A stretch of DNA of 24,886 nt from CAYNFH01 sp964396385 (GCA_964396385.1 CAYNFH010000083.1:1-24886); one strand, 5' to 3'; counted from the stretch's first letter, positions 1 through 8,463 are shown. A program made the numbers and translations. The notes: generated by a model from the letters alone, not told the origin.

Positions 1-270
1 TCCGTGCTGGGCAACGAGGTGAGGCTGGCAATCCTGCGCCACTTACTAGAAAGGCCGAAAAGCGCTTCCGAGCTTGTCACGGAGCTGGGCCTTACGACCA
101 CCGGCCAGGCATATCATCACCTGCGCGAGCTGGAACGGGCCCGGTATGTGCGGCAGATTCCAGGCGGTAAGTACTCCTTCGACCTGGACAGAGGGCGAGT
201 CTATCTCACGGCTCTCGCCCTCGCCGCCGATGCCGGAGCCGAAGAGCCGCATAGCGGGCAGACAGCGTAA
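1..270 (+). CDS. ArsR-like winged-helix transcriptional regulator, 5'-truncated by window edge
   Basis: Partial gene. The frame is open from the first base, and the visible 89 codons begin inside a winged-helix fold, so the real start lies upstream. The segment LGNEVRLAILRHLLERP is the usual first helix of ArsR-type regulators. It is followed by a helix-turn-helix (SASELVTELGLTTTGQAYHHL) and a wing (YVRQIPGGKYSFDLDRGRVY). The recognition helix carries the ArsR-like 'YHHLRELERARYV' pattern. No metal-binding Cys cluster is visible in this part. The tail after residue 75 is short and charged, with no ligand-binding domain, so the missing N-terminus may hold more. Nothing downstream within 300 bp is an obvious target. 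Family call is good; specific function unknown. Confidence 0.75.
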   Translation, partial: SVLGNEVRLAILRHLLERPKSASELVTELGLTTTGQAYHHLRELERARYVRQIPGGKYSFDLDRGRVYLTALALAADAGAEEPHSGQTA

Positions 271-830
271 CTCCCCCGTCCCGGTCGCCTTCTGGGGCTC
301 AACGTCGCCTGTACGCCGCGCGCGTGGCGAGGGCCCAATCGAGCACTGCGCCATAAAGAAGCGGGATCAAGTGTGGAAGTAGCATATTAGGTCCTCCTGC
401 TTGATCGCTCGATTCTCGTTGCCAAATCCGGAAAGGCTTCCGCGACGCCCGCAGCCAGGTGACGGCGTTCAGCGAAGGAGCAAGCCCAGCTTCTCACTCT
501 ATTCTCAGACTGCTGCAAATCACGGCATGGGTGGCGTGGAACACCTGCTTGGACGTCCGCAGGTACAACACTTGTGCAATAGAGTCGACCATCCAGAGTG
601 CTGAGGCTGCGCGCCGCCACAGGGCATCAGACCATTGAGGCTCACCAAGGAGCAATTGGATTCGCTCGTCGACGCTATGCGACTCATCCTGCCCGGTTCC
701 TACGGAACGGTGGGCAGGACACTGCCCGACCTGGAGCGGCGGATATGGTTCGCGGAGGTTGACCGGGATGTGGCGCAGCCCCCGCAGCAGTAGAATGCGG
801 CGCCGGTGAGGGCCTCCGCCTGCCGTGCGG
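271..830. other. Intergenic stretch with no convincing gene
   Basis: About 560 nt between the partial regulator and the HAD phosphatase. Short open frames exist on both strands but have unlike codon use and no recognisable domain. The best is a plus-strand frame at 635-793 (TTG start, 52 codons, 'LTKEQLDSLVDAMRLILPG'), which reads like a small amphipathic protein or remnant but has no Shine-Dalgarno sequence at a usable distance. I see no tRNA, strong promoter or long repeat here. Confidence 0.5.
635..793 (+). CDS. Possible small hypothetical protein (52 aa)
   Basis: A TTG-initiated frame of 52 codons ending in TAG at 791-793. The translation starts MRLTKEQLDSLVDAMRLI and continues with a mixed charged sequence (ERRIWFAEVDRDV), less low-complexity than neighbouring shadow frames. 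The upstream in-frame stop is at 602-604. There is no good ribosome binding site: AAGGAG at 647-652 lies only 3 nt before a second in-frame TTG at 656. I do not recognise a family. It may be the tail of a decayed gene; the call is weak. Confidence 0.18.
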   Translation: MRLTKEQLDSLVDAMRLILPGSYGTVGRTLPDLERRIWFAEVDRDVAQPPQQ

Positions 831-1661
831 CTATGAGAGCACAAAGCGCTCGATGGCCTGCGCCACTCCATGGTCCGCCAATGAGCCGGTAACGTGGTCG
901 GCGCAGGCGCGGACGTCTTTATGTCCGTCTCCCATGCAGACTCCGAGTCCCGCCCACTGAAGCAGGTCCAGGTCGTTCATTTCGTCGCCTATCGCGAGCG
1001 TCTGCTCCCGCGGGATGCCGAGGAGGGTCGCTACCCTCTGAGCAGCCAGTGCTTTGCTGGTTTCCGCGGGAGTGCAGTAGGTTACCCAGCATCCATTCCG
1101 GGGAGACGCGCCGTCGTAGACGGCGACGGCAGGTCCCAGGCGCCCACGCCACAGACGGGCGAGCTCCTTGGCGTTGTGCTCGGGCCCATAGACGCTCATG
1201 CTGGCGGGAAGCCCCGGGAGGGAGCGCACTACATTCTCGTGGTAGTGGATGCGGTCACGATTGAGCCGGCGGTATGGCTCGGGAATGAATCCACTCCCGT
1301 CAGCGTACACCGCGAAGCCGCCATCGTCCAGCGTCCCATAGCAGATGGGCGCCAGGCCCGTTGCCTGAGCGAGCGCCGCTGCCTCCCGCACCGCCGCTTC
1401 TGGGAGTCTGATACGCAGGATCTGCTTTCCGGTCCGCCACTCCATGACCGTGGCGCCGTTAGAGAGGATGGCGTAGTCAATCGCACACGTGCCGGAGACG
1501 ATGGGGTCCAGGGAGTACTTGTTGCGGGCGGTGGCGATGACGATGCTGCACCCGGCTTCCCGCGCCCGTTCCAGCGCCACCCGGTTGGGAGTGGAGATCT
1601 GCTCATCCACATCAACCAGCGTGCCATCTACGTCCAGTATCAGAAGCCGGAAATGTCCCAC
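831..1661 (-). CDS. Cof-type HAD-superfamily phosphatase
   Basis: A 276-aa cytoplasmic hydrolase, the usual length for Cof/YbiV-type HAD phosphatases that dephosphorylate sugar phosphates and related metabolites. Motif I is LDVDGTLVD (nucleophile Asp10, acid/base Asp12), motif II is the Ser of ILSNGA, the motif III Lys is in TSKALAAQRV, and motif IV is IGDEMNDLDLLQWAG, giving the Mg2+-binding acidic pair. The residues between motifs II and III match the Cof-type C2 cap. The start is GTG at 1661, which places motif I at the normal distance from the N-terminus, although the Shine-Dalgarno sequence is weak. It is monocistronic, and its substrate cannot be told from sequence. Confidence 0.9.
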   Translation of the reverse strand: MGHFRLLILDVDGTLVDVDEQISTPNRVALERAREAGCSIVIATARNKYSLDPIVSGTCAIDYAILSNGATVMEWRTGKQILRIRLPEAAVREAAALAQATGLAPICYGTLDDGGFAVYADGSGFIPEPYRRLNRDRIHYHENVVRSLPGLPASMSVYGPEHNAKELARLWRGRLGPAVAVYDGASPRNGCWVTYCTPAETSKALAAQRVATLLGIPREQTLAIGDEMNDLDLLQWAGLGVCMGDGHKDVRACADHVTGSLADHGVAQAIERFVLS

Positions 1662-1964
1662 CGATTGGTAAGGAGCCTTTCGTGGTTTAGCCGCCTGGGC
1701 TGGAGCTCCTCCATACGCCGCGCGGCCAGCAGGGCGGGCGTACTCAGGTAGCGAAGTATGCCTCGATTTACAGGAGTGTCGAATCGAACGTCCATCTCTC
1801 GGTTAACATACTCTACAAGGAATGCGGATACCTCCGGCGGGCGATCTACCGCAATCAGGAGCGGTTGTATCCATCCCCGAGATTCACAACAGCGGCGAAG
1901 CGCCTCCGTTTTCGACCAACACTACCGCCTGATCGACGGACAAGCGGAATCCTGGGAGTAACCA
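1662..1964. other. Intergenic region between divergent genes, no gene seen
   Basis: About 300 nt between the divergent phosphatase (-) and the sulfatase-like gene (+). Several short frames cross it, none with family resemblance or consistent codon use. It presumably carries the two promoters, but I cannot point to a clear -35/-10 pair. The ribosome binding site of the next gene, GGGAG at 1954-1958, lies at its right end. Confidence 0.45.
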
Positions 1965-3335
1965 GTGAACATGAACCTTATCGTCATCTGCCTGGACACT
2001 TTCCGCCAGGACCACGTGAGCTGCTACCACCAGGGCCGGGGCCCGTTTGAGGACGTGCCCGCCTGTCGAACGCCGAACATCGATGCTTTCGCGCGCCAGT
2101 GCGTGGTGTTCGACAACGTCTATCCATGCGGCCTGCCCACCATCCCTATCCGCATGGAGCTCATGACCGGCCAGTTCACGCTCCCGTATCGTCCCTGGCA
2201 GCCGCTCGCCCCCACAGACGTGACGGTGGCGGAGCTGCTGCGCAAGGAGGGGTACGTCTCCGGCCTCATTTCGGACACGTACCACTACCGCGCGCCCGGC
2301 ATGAACTACCACCGGGCATTCCACGCGTACGAGTGGGTCCGCGGACAGGAGTACGATCCGTACAACTCCGCTCCCACGCATCGCAACGTGGACGCCTACG
2401 TCAACGAGCACTACTCAGACCTGTGGCGCGGTCGCGTGGCTCAGTTCCTGGCCAACACAGACGGCTTCACCAAGGAGGCCCACTGGTTTCCCGCGCAGGT
2501 GGTGGAGCGCGCCTGCGATTGGCTCAAGAAGAACCGCGACCACAAGAAGCTCTTCTGCTGGATCGACTCCTTCGATCCGCACGAGCCGTGGGACCCACCC
2601 GCGCGCTTTGATACCTACCGCGACCCCGCATACAGGGGCCCCCGCCTCATCATGCCCATGGGCGGGCTCGCCTCCAACTGGGCTGCGCCGGAGCAGATCC
2701 GCGACATCCGAGGCCTCTATGCGGGCGAGGCCTCCTTTGTGGACCACTGCCTGGGACCGCTATTCCAGTGCCTCGGGGACCGCGGCTACTATGACGATTC
2801 GGTCATCGTCCTCATGGCGGACCACGGCCACCCGCTGGCGGACCACGGCAAGTTCCTGAAGGGCGCGGACCGCATGTACTCGGAGCTGCTGAAGGTGCCC
2901 TTCATGGTCCGGCTGCCCGACGGGAAGCCGCGCCGCACGCAGGCGCTCGCGCAGTTCCCGGACGTGCTGCCCACGCTGCTGGAGCTGCTGGGTCTGGCCA
3001 GCAACACGGGCTCGATGCATGGCCGCTCCTTCCGTTCCGTGCTGGATGGGCATGCGGACACGCACCGGGAGGCGGTGATCAGCGGCTACTTCGAGGGCCA
3101 GGACCGTTGCATCCGGAACCGGGAGTGGAGCTACATTGCCCGTCCGGAAGGGGAATATGACGAGCTGTACCACCTGTCCGAGGACCCGCGCGAGACCCGC
3201 AACCTCATCGACGAGCGCCATGAGGAGGCGGTGAATCTCTCCTCCCGCTTCGGCGCCTACTGGCGCCGGATCCCCACGCCGCACGTAAAAGGCGTGCAGG
3301 GCCGGTACGAGGTGGCCAGCGGCGTGGTGGAGTAG
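1965..3335 (+). CDS. Sulfatase / alkaline-phosphatase superfamily hydrolase with Thr at the nucleophile position
   Basis: A 456-aa protein with the full sulfatase fold. The N-terminal strand carries a metal Asp (VICLDTFRQDH, Asp11), followed by the TPNIDAFA motif. The second metal pair is Asp286-His287 in LMADHGHPLADHGKF, and the C-terminal subdomain contains YDELYHLSEDPRETRNL, common in bacterial sulfatases. The position that is Cys or Ser in the sulfatase signature (C/S-x-P-x-R) reads T-I-P-I-R, so Thr59 would be the nucleophile and no formylglycine can form. Phosphodiesterase-type members of the superfamily use Thr, so a phospho-ester substrate is as likely as a sulfate ester. No signal peptide is visible, so it is probably cytoplasmic. 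Start GTG 1965 has GGGAG 6 nt upstream; ATG 1971 is an alternative. Confidence 0.85.
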   Translation: MNMNLIVICLDTFRQDHVSCYHQGRGPFEDVPACRTPNIDAFARQCVVFDNVYPCGLPTIPIRMELMTGQFTLPYRPWQPLAPTDVTVAELLRKEGYVSGLISDTYHYRAPGMNYHRAFHAYEWVRGQEYDPYNSAPTHRNVDAYVNEHYSDLWRGRVAQFLANTDGFTKEAHWFPAQVVERACDWLKKNRDHKKLFCWIDSFDPHEPWDPPARFDTYRDPAYRGPRLIMPMGGLASNWAAPEQIRDIRGLYAGEASFVDHCLGPLFQCLGDRGYYDDSVIVLMADHGHPLADHGKFLKGADRMYSELLKVPFMVRLPDGKPRRTQALAQFPDVLPTLLELLGLASNTGSMHGRSFRSVLDGHADTHREAVISGYFEGQDRCIRNREWSYIARPEGEYDELYHLSEDPRETRNLIDERHEEAVNLSSRFGAYWRRIPTPHVKGVQGRYEVASGVVE

Positions 3336-3495
3336 ATGGAAGGATTCCCTGCCCGCTCCGCCGAACCTGCAGGCGGCGTGCAGGACGCGTCCGGTCCGCG
3401 GAAAGGGTAGAAGCCCACCTGTTCTTCAGCTTAACTTTGCGCCTTCTTTCAGCCCGAGATGCGGACGCCGGGCACGTGATGAAAGGAGGGCAGCC

Positions 3496-4752
3496 ATGTC
3501 TTCGCTCGACTCCGCCGTACGCTCCCTGCCAGACCGTCCCAACCTCCGCCACCTGAAGGACCAGGCCAGGGACCTCCTCAGGGCCGGCGCCGCTCAATCC
3601 CTCAGCGAAGCGCAGTTCCGAATCGCGCGACAGTACGGCTTTCCAAGCTGGCCGCGGCTCAAGGCCCACGTCGACTCGCTCGGGCTGGTGGGCGATCTCA
3701 GGTCCGCCATCGACGCCAACGATCTGCCCCTGGTCCAGCGGCTCATGACACGCCATCCGGACCTGCACCGGGCGCCGCTCGGCTACGGCAACAACGGTCC
3801 GCTCACCTGGGTGGCGGAGTGCCGGGTTCCGCGCGTTCCGCCGGATGCCACTCGCCTGGCCATGGCGGAGTGGATGATCCAGAACGGCTCCGACGTGCAC
3901 CAGGGCGGGGACGGGCCGCTGATGCGCGCCGCCCTGGACGACATGCGCATCCCCATGATGGAGCTGCTGGTGCGGTACGGCGCGAACGTCAACGCGCTCT
4001 GGAACGGCAGCTATCCCATTGTCTGCGCGCCCTGTGAGACGCTGGCCCCGCAGTCCCTCCGCTGGCTGCTTGCGCAGGGCGCGGACCCGAACCGGTACTC
4101 GGAGAAGTACGGCAGCCCACTCTCCATGGTGATCGGCACCTACTCGCGCTACGCGAAGGGCCGGCACGGTTGCCTGGAGGCGTTCGAGGAGGCCGGATTG
4201 GCCCTGCCGGACACGCCCACCATGGCGCTCCATCGCGGCCGGCTCGATCTGCTGGAACAGCATCTGGAGCGCGACCCCGGCCTTATGTCGCAGCGGTTCT
4301 CGCTGGCCGAGATCTACCCGCCGGAGGTAGGGTGCGAGCCGGAGGGCGGGCTTACCTCCACGCCGGTAGACGGTGCGACGCTGCTCCACCTGGCCGTCGA
4401 GTACGACGATCAGGAGACGGCGGAGTGGCTCCTGGGGCATGGAGTGGACCCGAACGCCCGGGCCGCGGTGGATGAGGAGGGGTTCGGCGGGCAGACGCCG
4501 CTCTTCCACGCGGTGGTGAACATCGGCGGCAGGGACGAGTCGATGGCGCGCCTGCTGCTGGCGCATGGGGCCGACCCCAACCAGCGCGCCACCTTCCGCA
4601 AGCAGTTCCGGCACATGGGCGAGCCGGAGAAGGAGCGCATGCGCGAGTATCGGGGCGTGACGCCGCTCTCCTACGCCGCCCAATTTCTGGAGCCGGGCTG
4701 GGTGAGCCAGCCGGCCCTGGACGCCCTCCGCTCCGCCGGAGGAACAGAGTAA
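3496..4752 (+). CDS. Ankyrin-repeat protein with LPxRPNL-type N-terminal helical region
   Basis: A 418-aa soluble protein. Residues 10-60 (LPDRPNLRHLKDQARDLL ... RQYGFPSWPRLKAHVD) are the helical leader often found before ankyrin repeats in soil bacteria. The ankyrin repeats follow: around 70-95, 125-160 (LLVRYGANVNALWNGSYP), 175-200 (LLAQGADPNRYSEKYGSPL), 290-320 (TLLHLAVEYDDQETAEWLL) and 325-370 (LLLAHGADPNQRA). A less regular stretch near 230-285 may be degenerate repeats. Such proteins mediate protein-protein contacts; the partner is unknown. A strong Shine-Dalgarno AGGAGG at 3484-3489, 6 nt before ATG, fixes the start. A stem-loop follows the stop. Confidence 0.9.
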   Translation: MSSLDSAVRSLPDRPNLRHLKDQARDLLRAGAAQSLSEAQFRIARQYGFPSWPRLKAHVDSLGLVGDLRSAIDANDLPLVQRLMTRHPDLHRAPLGYGNNGPLTWVAECRVPRVPPDATRLAMAEWMIQNGSDVHQGGDGPLMRAALDDMRIPMMELLVRYGANVNALWNGSYPIVCAPCETLAPQSLRWLLAQGADPNRYSEKYGSPLSMVIGTYSRYAKGRHGCLEAFEEAGLALPDTPTMALHRGRLDLLEQHLERDPGLMSQRFSLAEIYPPEVGCEPEGGLTSTPVDGATLLHLAVEYDDQETAEWLLGHGVDPNARAAVDEEGFGGQTPLFHAVVNIGGRDESMARLLLAHGADPNQRATFRKQFRHMGEPEKERMREYRGVTPLSYAAQFLEPGWVSQPALDALRSAGGTE

Positions 4753-4761
4753 CAAGAACAA

Positions 4762-4788
4762 GGGCCGCACGGGATGACCGTGCGGCCC
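4762..4788 (+). terminator. Perfect 11-bp stem-loop after the ankyrin gene
   Basis: Arms 4762-4772 (GGGCCGCACGG) and 4778-4788 pair perfectly around a 5-nt loop, 9 nt after the TAA of the ankyrin gene. There is no U-tract after it, so it is either a weak intrinsic terminator or an mRNA 3'-end stabiliser. Confidence 0.6.
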
Positions 4789-4958
4789 GTAGAACTATAG
4801 CCGGTTCAGTCCATCTACTGCCCGGAGATGCAGCCCTTCTGGCCGCTGGAGTTGCGTAGCCGGTATTAGTATGTAGGCGAGGACCCCGACAATGGCCGGA
4901 ATGGTCACCGAGTGGGAGAGAAGTCCGCTCTATCGGTGCGCATCGAAGTTTCTTGGTT

Positions 4959-4992
4959 TGGGAGCATCCGTCGAATTCCGCGGATGCTCCCA
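4959..4992. terminator. Perfect 12-bp stem-loop between convergent genes
   Basis: Arms 4959-4970 (TGGGAGCATCCG) and 4981-4992 are exact reverse complements around a 10-nt loop containing GAATTC. It lies between the convergent ankyrin (+) and sedolisin (-) genes, 41 nt beyond the sedolisin stop. No T-run flanks it on either strand. A bidirectional terminator or transcription barrier is the simplest reading. Confidence 0.5.
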
Positions 4993-5033
4993 GAAGACGC
5001 AGCTCTGCTTCGTATCCTTTGGCGGCGAGCAGC

Positions 5034-6245
5034 CTAGAGGCCGACCGTGCCCAGGGGCGAGCCGTTGCCGCTGACGAAGTCCCAACCTATCAGGCAGCTA
5101 AAGGAGCCGGCCGTACCGGAGGTAATGTCCCGGAAGTCGACGCCGGGGCTCGTGACTGCGAGGTTGTAGATCGACGTGAGCGCCTGGTAGGAGCTGCTGT
5201 AGCGGCTTCCGGACACGTTCGCGATCCCGGCGCAGAGCGGCGTGGCCACGCTTGTCCCGCCGAACACCAGCCACCCGGACAAGCCCCGATAGGACGTGCT
5301 GTCATAAACGGAAACTCCGGTGTTAGGATCTGCGTCCGCAGCGATGTCCGGCACGCCCCGCGTGCTTGCGGGGGTCTGGGCAACTCCGACCTGATAGGAC
5401 GGCTTCGGCTCGTAGGCGCTGGGGCCGCCTCCGCTCCCGCTCCAACCGGTCTCATTAACGAAGTTGCCGCCCGAGTCCGTGGCAACAGACGTCCCGCCGC
5501 ATGCCACCACATACGGGGATGCGGACGGGTAGATCACGGCGCCGCCCGTGTCGCCGCTGGCGCCGAAATAGACCACGCCGTTGACCTGGAAATGAGAATC
5601 GTTGCTCGTCTCGCTGGAGAACTCGCTGCCTCCCCAGCTCATGGAGACTTCTGCGACGCCGGGGAGTTTAGACGCTACGTCCACCGCCGCAATCAGGTTG
5701 CTAAAGCTGTTGGACGCGGCCTCCACCAGGAAGATTTTGGCGCTCGGAGCCATGGCGTGCGCCCACTCGATGTCCAGTGCAGCCTCCTGTGACCAGCTCC
5801 CGTTATTCTTGGGCTGGGAGCCGGTGGCATAGACCACCTGGAATATGGTGTTCGTGGAGGCCGTGGCTTGAGTTGAAGGCTCCCGCGGCAGACCGAACTG
5901 GGCGGCGAAGACGTTGAAGTCGTTGAGCGCCGTCGGATAGTTATACGCGTCGACAATCGCGATGGCACCGGCTCCGCCGGTCGAAGGCTGGTTGTAGAAC
6001 GAGCGGATCTGGCCTGGGGTCATCCCACCGCCCGGGCCGAGCCCGCCGAACGGCGTGCCGGGGTTCTGACGCAGTAGGATCAGGTGGTTGGTATGGGCGT
6101 TCAGGCCGCGATCCGCTGCGAGAGGAACCGAGCTCTCCGGCACGAGCACATTCCCGTGGACTACAGGGGCCTGCGCACCTGCCGAGGAAGCCGACATCCA
6201 GGAAAGAAGAGGAAGCAAGGCAAGGAAGCATCTCCTTCTGGTCAT
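5034..6245 (-). CDS. Secreted serine-carboxyl peptidase, sedolisin family (S53)
   Basis: A 403-aa protein with an N-terminal signal peptide (RRRCFLALLPLLSW, cleavage near AGA-QA, residues 24-26). The sedolisin catalytic set is visible: Glu154 and Asp158 in SWSQEAALDIEW, the oxyanion Asp232 in FGASGD, and the nucleophile Ser332 in FGGTSVATP. The C-terminal Ca2+-site region (FRDITSGTAG ... GWDFVSGNGSP) is present, so the catalytic domain looks complete. Only about 50 residues separate the signal peptide from the catalytic core, so the usual long pro-kumamolisin domain is missing. S53 enzymes are typically acid endopeptidases acting outside the cell. Start ATG 6245 has GAAAGGA a short distance upstream. 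Confidence 0.9.
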   Translation of the reverse strand: MTRRRCFLALLPLLSWMSASSAGAQAPVVHGNVLVPESSVPLAADRGLNAHTNHLILLRQNPGTPFGGLGPGGGMTPGQIRSFYNQPSTGGAGAIAIVDAYNYPTALNDFNVFAAQFGLPREPSTQATASTNTIFQVVYATGSQPKNNGSWSQEAALDIEWAHAMAPSAKIFLVEAASNSFSNLIAAVDVASKLPGVAEVSMSWGGSEFSSETSNDSHFQVNGVVYFGASGDTGGAVIYPSASPYVVACGGTSVATDSGGNFVNETGWSGSGGGPSAYEPKPSYQVGVAQTPASTRGVPDIAADADPNTGVSVYDSTSYRGLSGWLVFGGTSVATPLCAGIANVSGSRYSSSYQALTSIYNLAVTSPGVDFRDITSGTAGSFSCLIGWDFVSGNGSPLGTVGL

Positions 6246-6431
6246 AGCACAATCCTTTCATCCGAAGAGCGGGCACTGTAACAACACGAGATTCAATCCG
6301 ACTCTGGCGCCACGGCTATGACCCTGTTCTTTAGCTGCTTTCTCCTAATATTCCTGCAGGAGGCGCGACGGTGTGATCACAATCCCATTTCAGCGCGGGC
6401 CTCCGGCCTCTTAGTTACCGATCTCCTTGGA

Positions 6432-6911
6432 CTAATGCGGCAGGAAATTTAGATACGCCCGTTCCAGCTCCGGGAGCAGGCTGGCGGAGTTCATGGGCTT
6501 GACCACGTATCCGCAGGAGCCCAGCGCCTGCGCCTCCTCCCGGTGCTCCTCGTACGCGGTGAGCATCACCACGCACGTGCGGAACTGCGCGAGGATCCGG
6601 CGGGCGGCCTCCAGCCCGTCGTAGGGGCCCGGCATCTTGATGTCCATCAGCACGATGTCCGGCCGTTCCCGCAGGACCAGGTCCAACCCCTCTTCGCCCG
6701 TCCTGGCGGAGCCGGCGACCACCATCCCCGCCCGTGTGAGGATGGTCCGGAGCTGCATCTGCGTGACGCCCTCATCCTCCACGATTACCACCTGTTTGCC
6801 GCGCAGAACGCCATACTCCTGGGAGGAGACGGACGGGTGCGGCATTGAGGGCGTGCGGGGGGGCTCATCCGGCGGGTAAGCGCCGGGCATGAGCCGGTAC
6901 GACAGTGGCAT
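6432..6911 (-). CDS. Stand-alone response regulator receiver protein
   Basis: A single CheY-type receiver domain with a Pro-rich 35-residue N-terminal leader. In the 159-aa form the acidic pocket is Glu45-Asp46-Glu47 (VIVEDEG), the phospho-acceptor is Asp90 (LMDIKMPGP), the switch Thr is 118 (MLTAY) and the conserved Lys is 138 (VVKPM). No output domain follows, so it would act by phospho-relay or protein contact. The frame stays open further upstream (to 7007), but ATG 6911 has a strong GGAGGAG a few nt before it, so I chose that start. No histidine kinase is adjacent; the partner must be elsewhere. Confidence 0.88.
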   Translation of the reverse strand: MPLSYRLMPGAYPPDEPPRTPSMPHPSVSSQEYGVLRGKQVVIVEDEGVTQMQLRTILTRAGMVVAGSARTGEEGLDLVLRERPDIVLMDIKMPGPYDGLEAARRILAQFRTCVVMLTAYEEHREEAQALGSCGYVVKPMNSASLLPELERAYLNFLPH

Positions 6912-7134
6912 TTTCGCTCCTCCGGTGTGGTTGGTACGGCTCGATGGGGAATGCGGCGGAAAACGGGTACGCCCCGTGCGGCCCGGAACTGTACCATTGT
7001 AGCCCAAAATCCCGGCCCGCCGGCCACTTAATACGCTTTAACACGTCCCACTGAAATCCTGCCGGTAGAGATACTTGTTCCAGTGGGCATGAGTTTTCGA
7101 TGAGTGCTCTTAGCCGGAATCGCGAGCGTCCCGA

Positions 7135-8463
7135 TCACCCCTTCTTCGGCTGGTCGCCGGGCTTGGCCGGTGCGGGCGGGTTCTGGGGTGGAGCGGGGGA
7201 CGGCTGCGTCGGAGCCGCGTTCCCGCCGGGCGCGGGGGGCGCGGCCTGCTGCGCGGGAGTGGCCTGCTTGGAGTCCAGTACCGTCAGCTTCACGTCCACC
7301 CGGTTCTCGCTGGCCATGATACGGGGATCGTACGCGTAGGGCTTGTCCGCGTCCAGGTCGTCCAGCCGGCGCACGAACTCCGGCAGCGGGTCCGCCTTCT
7401 TCTTGTCCAGCTTCACCTCCACCGGGTCCGCCCGCAGCGCGGCGATGCTGATGGCCGTCTCACCCGCCGGTTCCTTGGGGTCTAGCTGCATCGCCCCGCT
7501 GTAGACGCCGTTCTGGCCGGGCATCAGCTCCACCACGGTGTGCCGCCGGTTCTCCCGCGCGAAGACGCGCAGCGGCCGCTGTGCGCTGACGGGACCGTTC
7601 ACCTTGCACGAGATCTGGACCGTGTCCCCGGCCGTCACCAGGACCGGGTCCACGTGCGGGTCCGCAATGGTGATGGCCTCCTGCTTCACGTCCGAATTCT
7701 TGTTGCTGGAGGCCGGCGCCAGCTCCACCGTCTCCAGCCACGCCTTGAGGCCTACCGGCTTGGCGCCTTTGGAGGGCGTGTCCGGCGGCTCCAGCCAGAA
7801 GGCGCCGTCCTTGCTCTTGCACTCCTTGTAGTTGGGCGCGCTCACCAGAATAAGCGCCTCGCCCTTGCCGCTCGGGTCGTCCTTCTGCCTGGGCTTATCC
7901 GCCAGAGCCGCCTGCGCCGCCCGGGTGCGCGCCTGTTCCTCCGTCTGCTGCGCCGCGGCTTTGGGGTCCTGCGCTACGCCGACAACCGGCGCGGCCGCCG
8001 CGGCGGCCGCGGGCAGCGGGTTGCCCGTGGCCACGCCTAGTGCCGTCGCCTTCAATACCTTGCCGGGCTCCTTTACCACCTCCGCCGCCATCTTCACCGG
8101 GGCGGCGACAACGTCGCCCACCGAGCGATAGACCTCCTCCAGCAGCCCCCGCCGGTGCGACGGCCGGAGCTGGAGCGCCGTCAAAGGATCCGCCGCGATG
8201 GCGTACTCGCCCTTCTCATTGGTCCGGGTCCACGCGAGCACCTTCCCCTTGGGGTCTGTAAGCGCCACCGTGGCGCCCGCCACCGGCTTGCCCGTGGTCG
8301 CGTCCACCACCTGGCCGTACAGCGCGCCCTTGCTCCAGTCCGGCTGCTTCGGCTTTCGGTCCGCCCCCGCCGGCCCTAACAGCGCCATAGATGCGGCCGC
8401 CACAACAAGCGTACGTATCCGACCTCGCAGCCCTAAAATCGAAAATCGAAAATCGAAGATCAT
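7135..8463 (-). CDS. Secreted protein with carboxypeptidase-regulatory-like domain and Pro/Ala-rich tail
   Basis: About 442 aa. An N-terminal hydrophobic segment (LVVAAASMALLGPAGA) looks like a signal peptide. Residues 45-92 (GALYGQVVDATTGKPVAGAT ... TNEKGEYAI) form a carboxypeptidase-regulatory-like beta-sandwich. An Ala-rich helical stretch with the run PAAAAAAAP follows, then a beta-rich region (VLVTAGDTVQISCKVNGPV ... NGVYSGAMQLDP) resembling an Ig-like or layered-sandwich domain. The last 45 residues are Pro/Ala/Gln-rich, as in cell-surface linkers. Start ATG 8463 has GAGGTG 6 nt upstream; a GTG at 8472 overlaps that site and is less likely. The first codons (FDFRFSIL) lie in a 7-nt tandem repeat, so the N-terminus may have been extended recently. 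Function unknown. Confidence 0.75.
   Translation of the reverse strand: MIFDFRFSILGLRGRIRTLVVAAASMALLGPAGADRKPKQPDWSKGALYGQVVDATTGKPVAGATVALTDPKGKVLAWTRTNEKGEYAIAADPLTALQLRPSHRRGLLEEVYRSVGDVVAAPVKMAAEVVKEPGKVLKATALGVATGNPLPAAAAAAAPVVGVAQDPKAAAQQTEEQARTRAAQAALADKPRQKDDPSGKGEALILVSAPNYKECKSKDGAFWLEPPDTPSKGAKPVGLKAWLETVELAPASSNKNSDVKQEAITIADPHVDPVLVTAGDTVQISCKVNGPVSAQRPLRVFARENRRHTVVELMPGQNGVYSGAMQLDPKEPAGETAISIAALRADPVEVKLDKKKADPLPEFVRRLDDLDADKPYAYDPRIMASENRVDVKLTVLDSKQATPAQQAAPPAPGGNAAPTQPSPAPPQNPPAPAKPGDQPKKG
8435..8462. repeat. 7-nt tandem repeat (AAAATCG)3 plus partial unit
   Basis: Three exact AAAATCG units at 8435-8455, followed by a degenerate AAGATCA. It encodes residues 2-9 of the minus-strand gene starting at 8463 and is AT-rich against G+C-rich surroundings. 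Same type as the other 7-nt arrays in this window. Confidence 0.85.

Noticed and set aside
1758..1961. 67-codon plus-strand frame before the sulfatase-like gene
   Set aside because: No ribosome site, Ser/Arg-rich composition and no family resemblance; treated as intergenic.
3205..4770. Long minus-strand open frame (521 codons) opposite the ankyrin gene
   Set aside because: It mirrors a clearly coding plus-strand gene, has Arg/Val/His-rich composition typical of antisense frames in G+C-rich DNA, and shows no domain.
6912..7007. N-terminal extension of the response regulator
   Set aside because: The strong GGAGGAG before ATG 6911 and the low-complexity Arg/Thr/Pro sequence upstream indicate it is leader, not protein.
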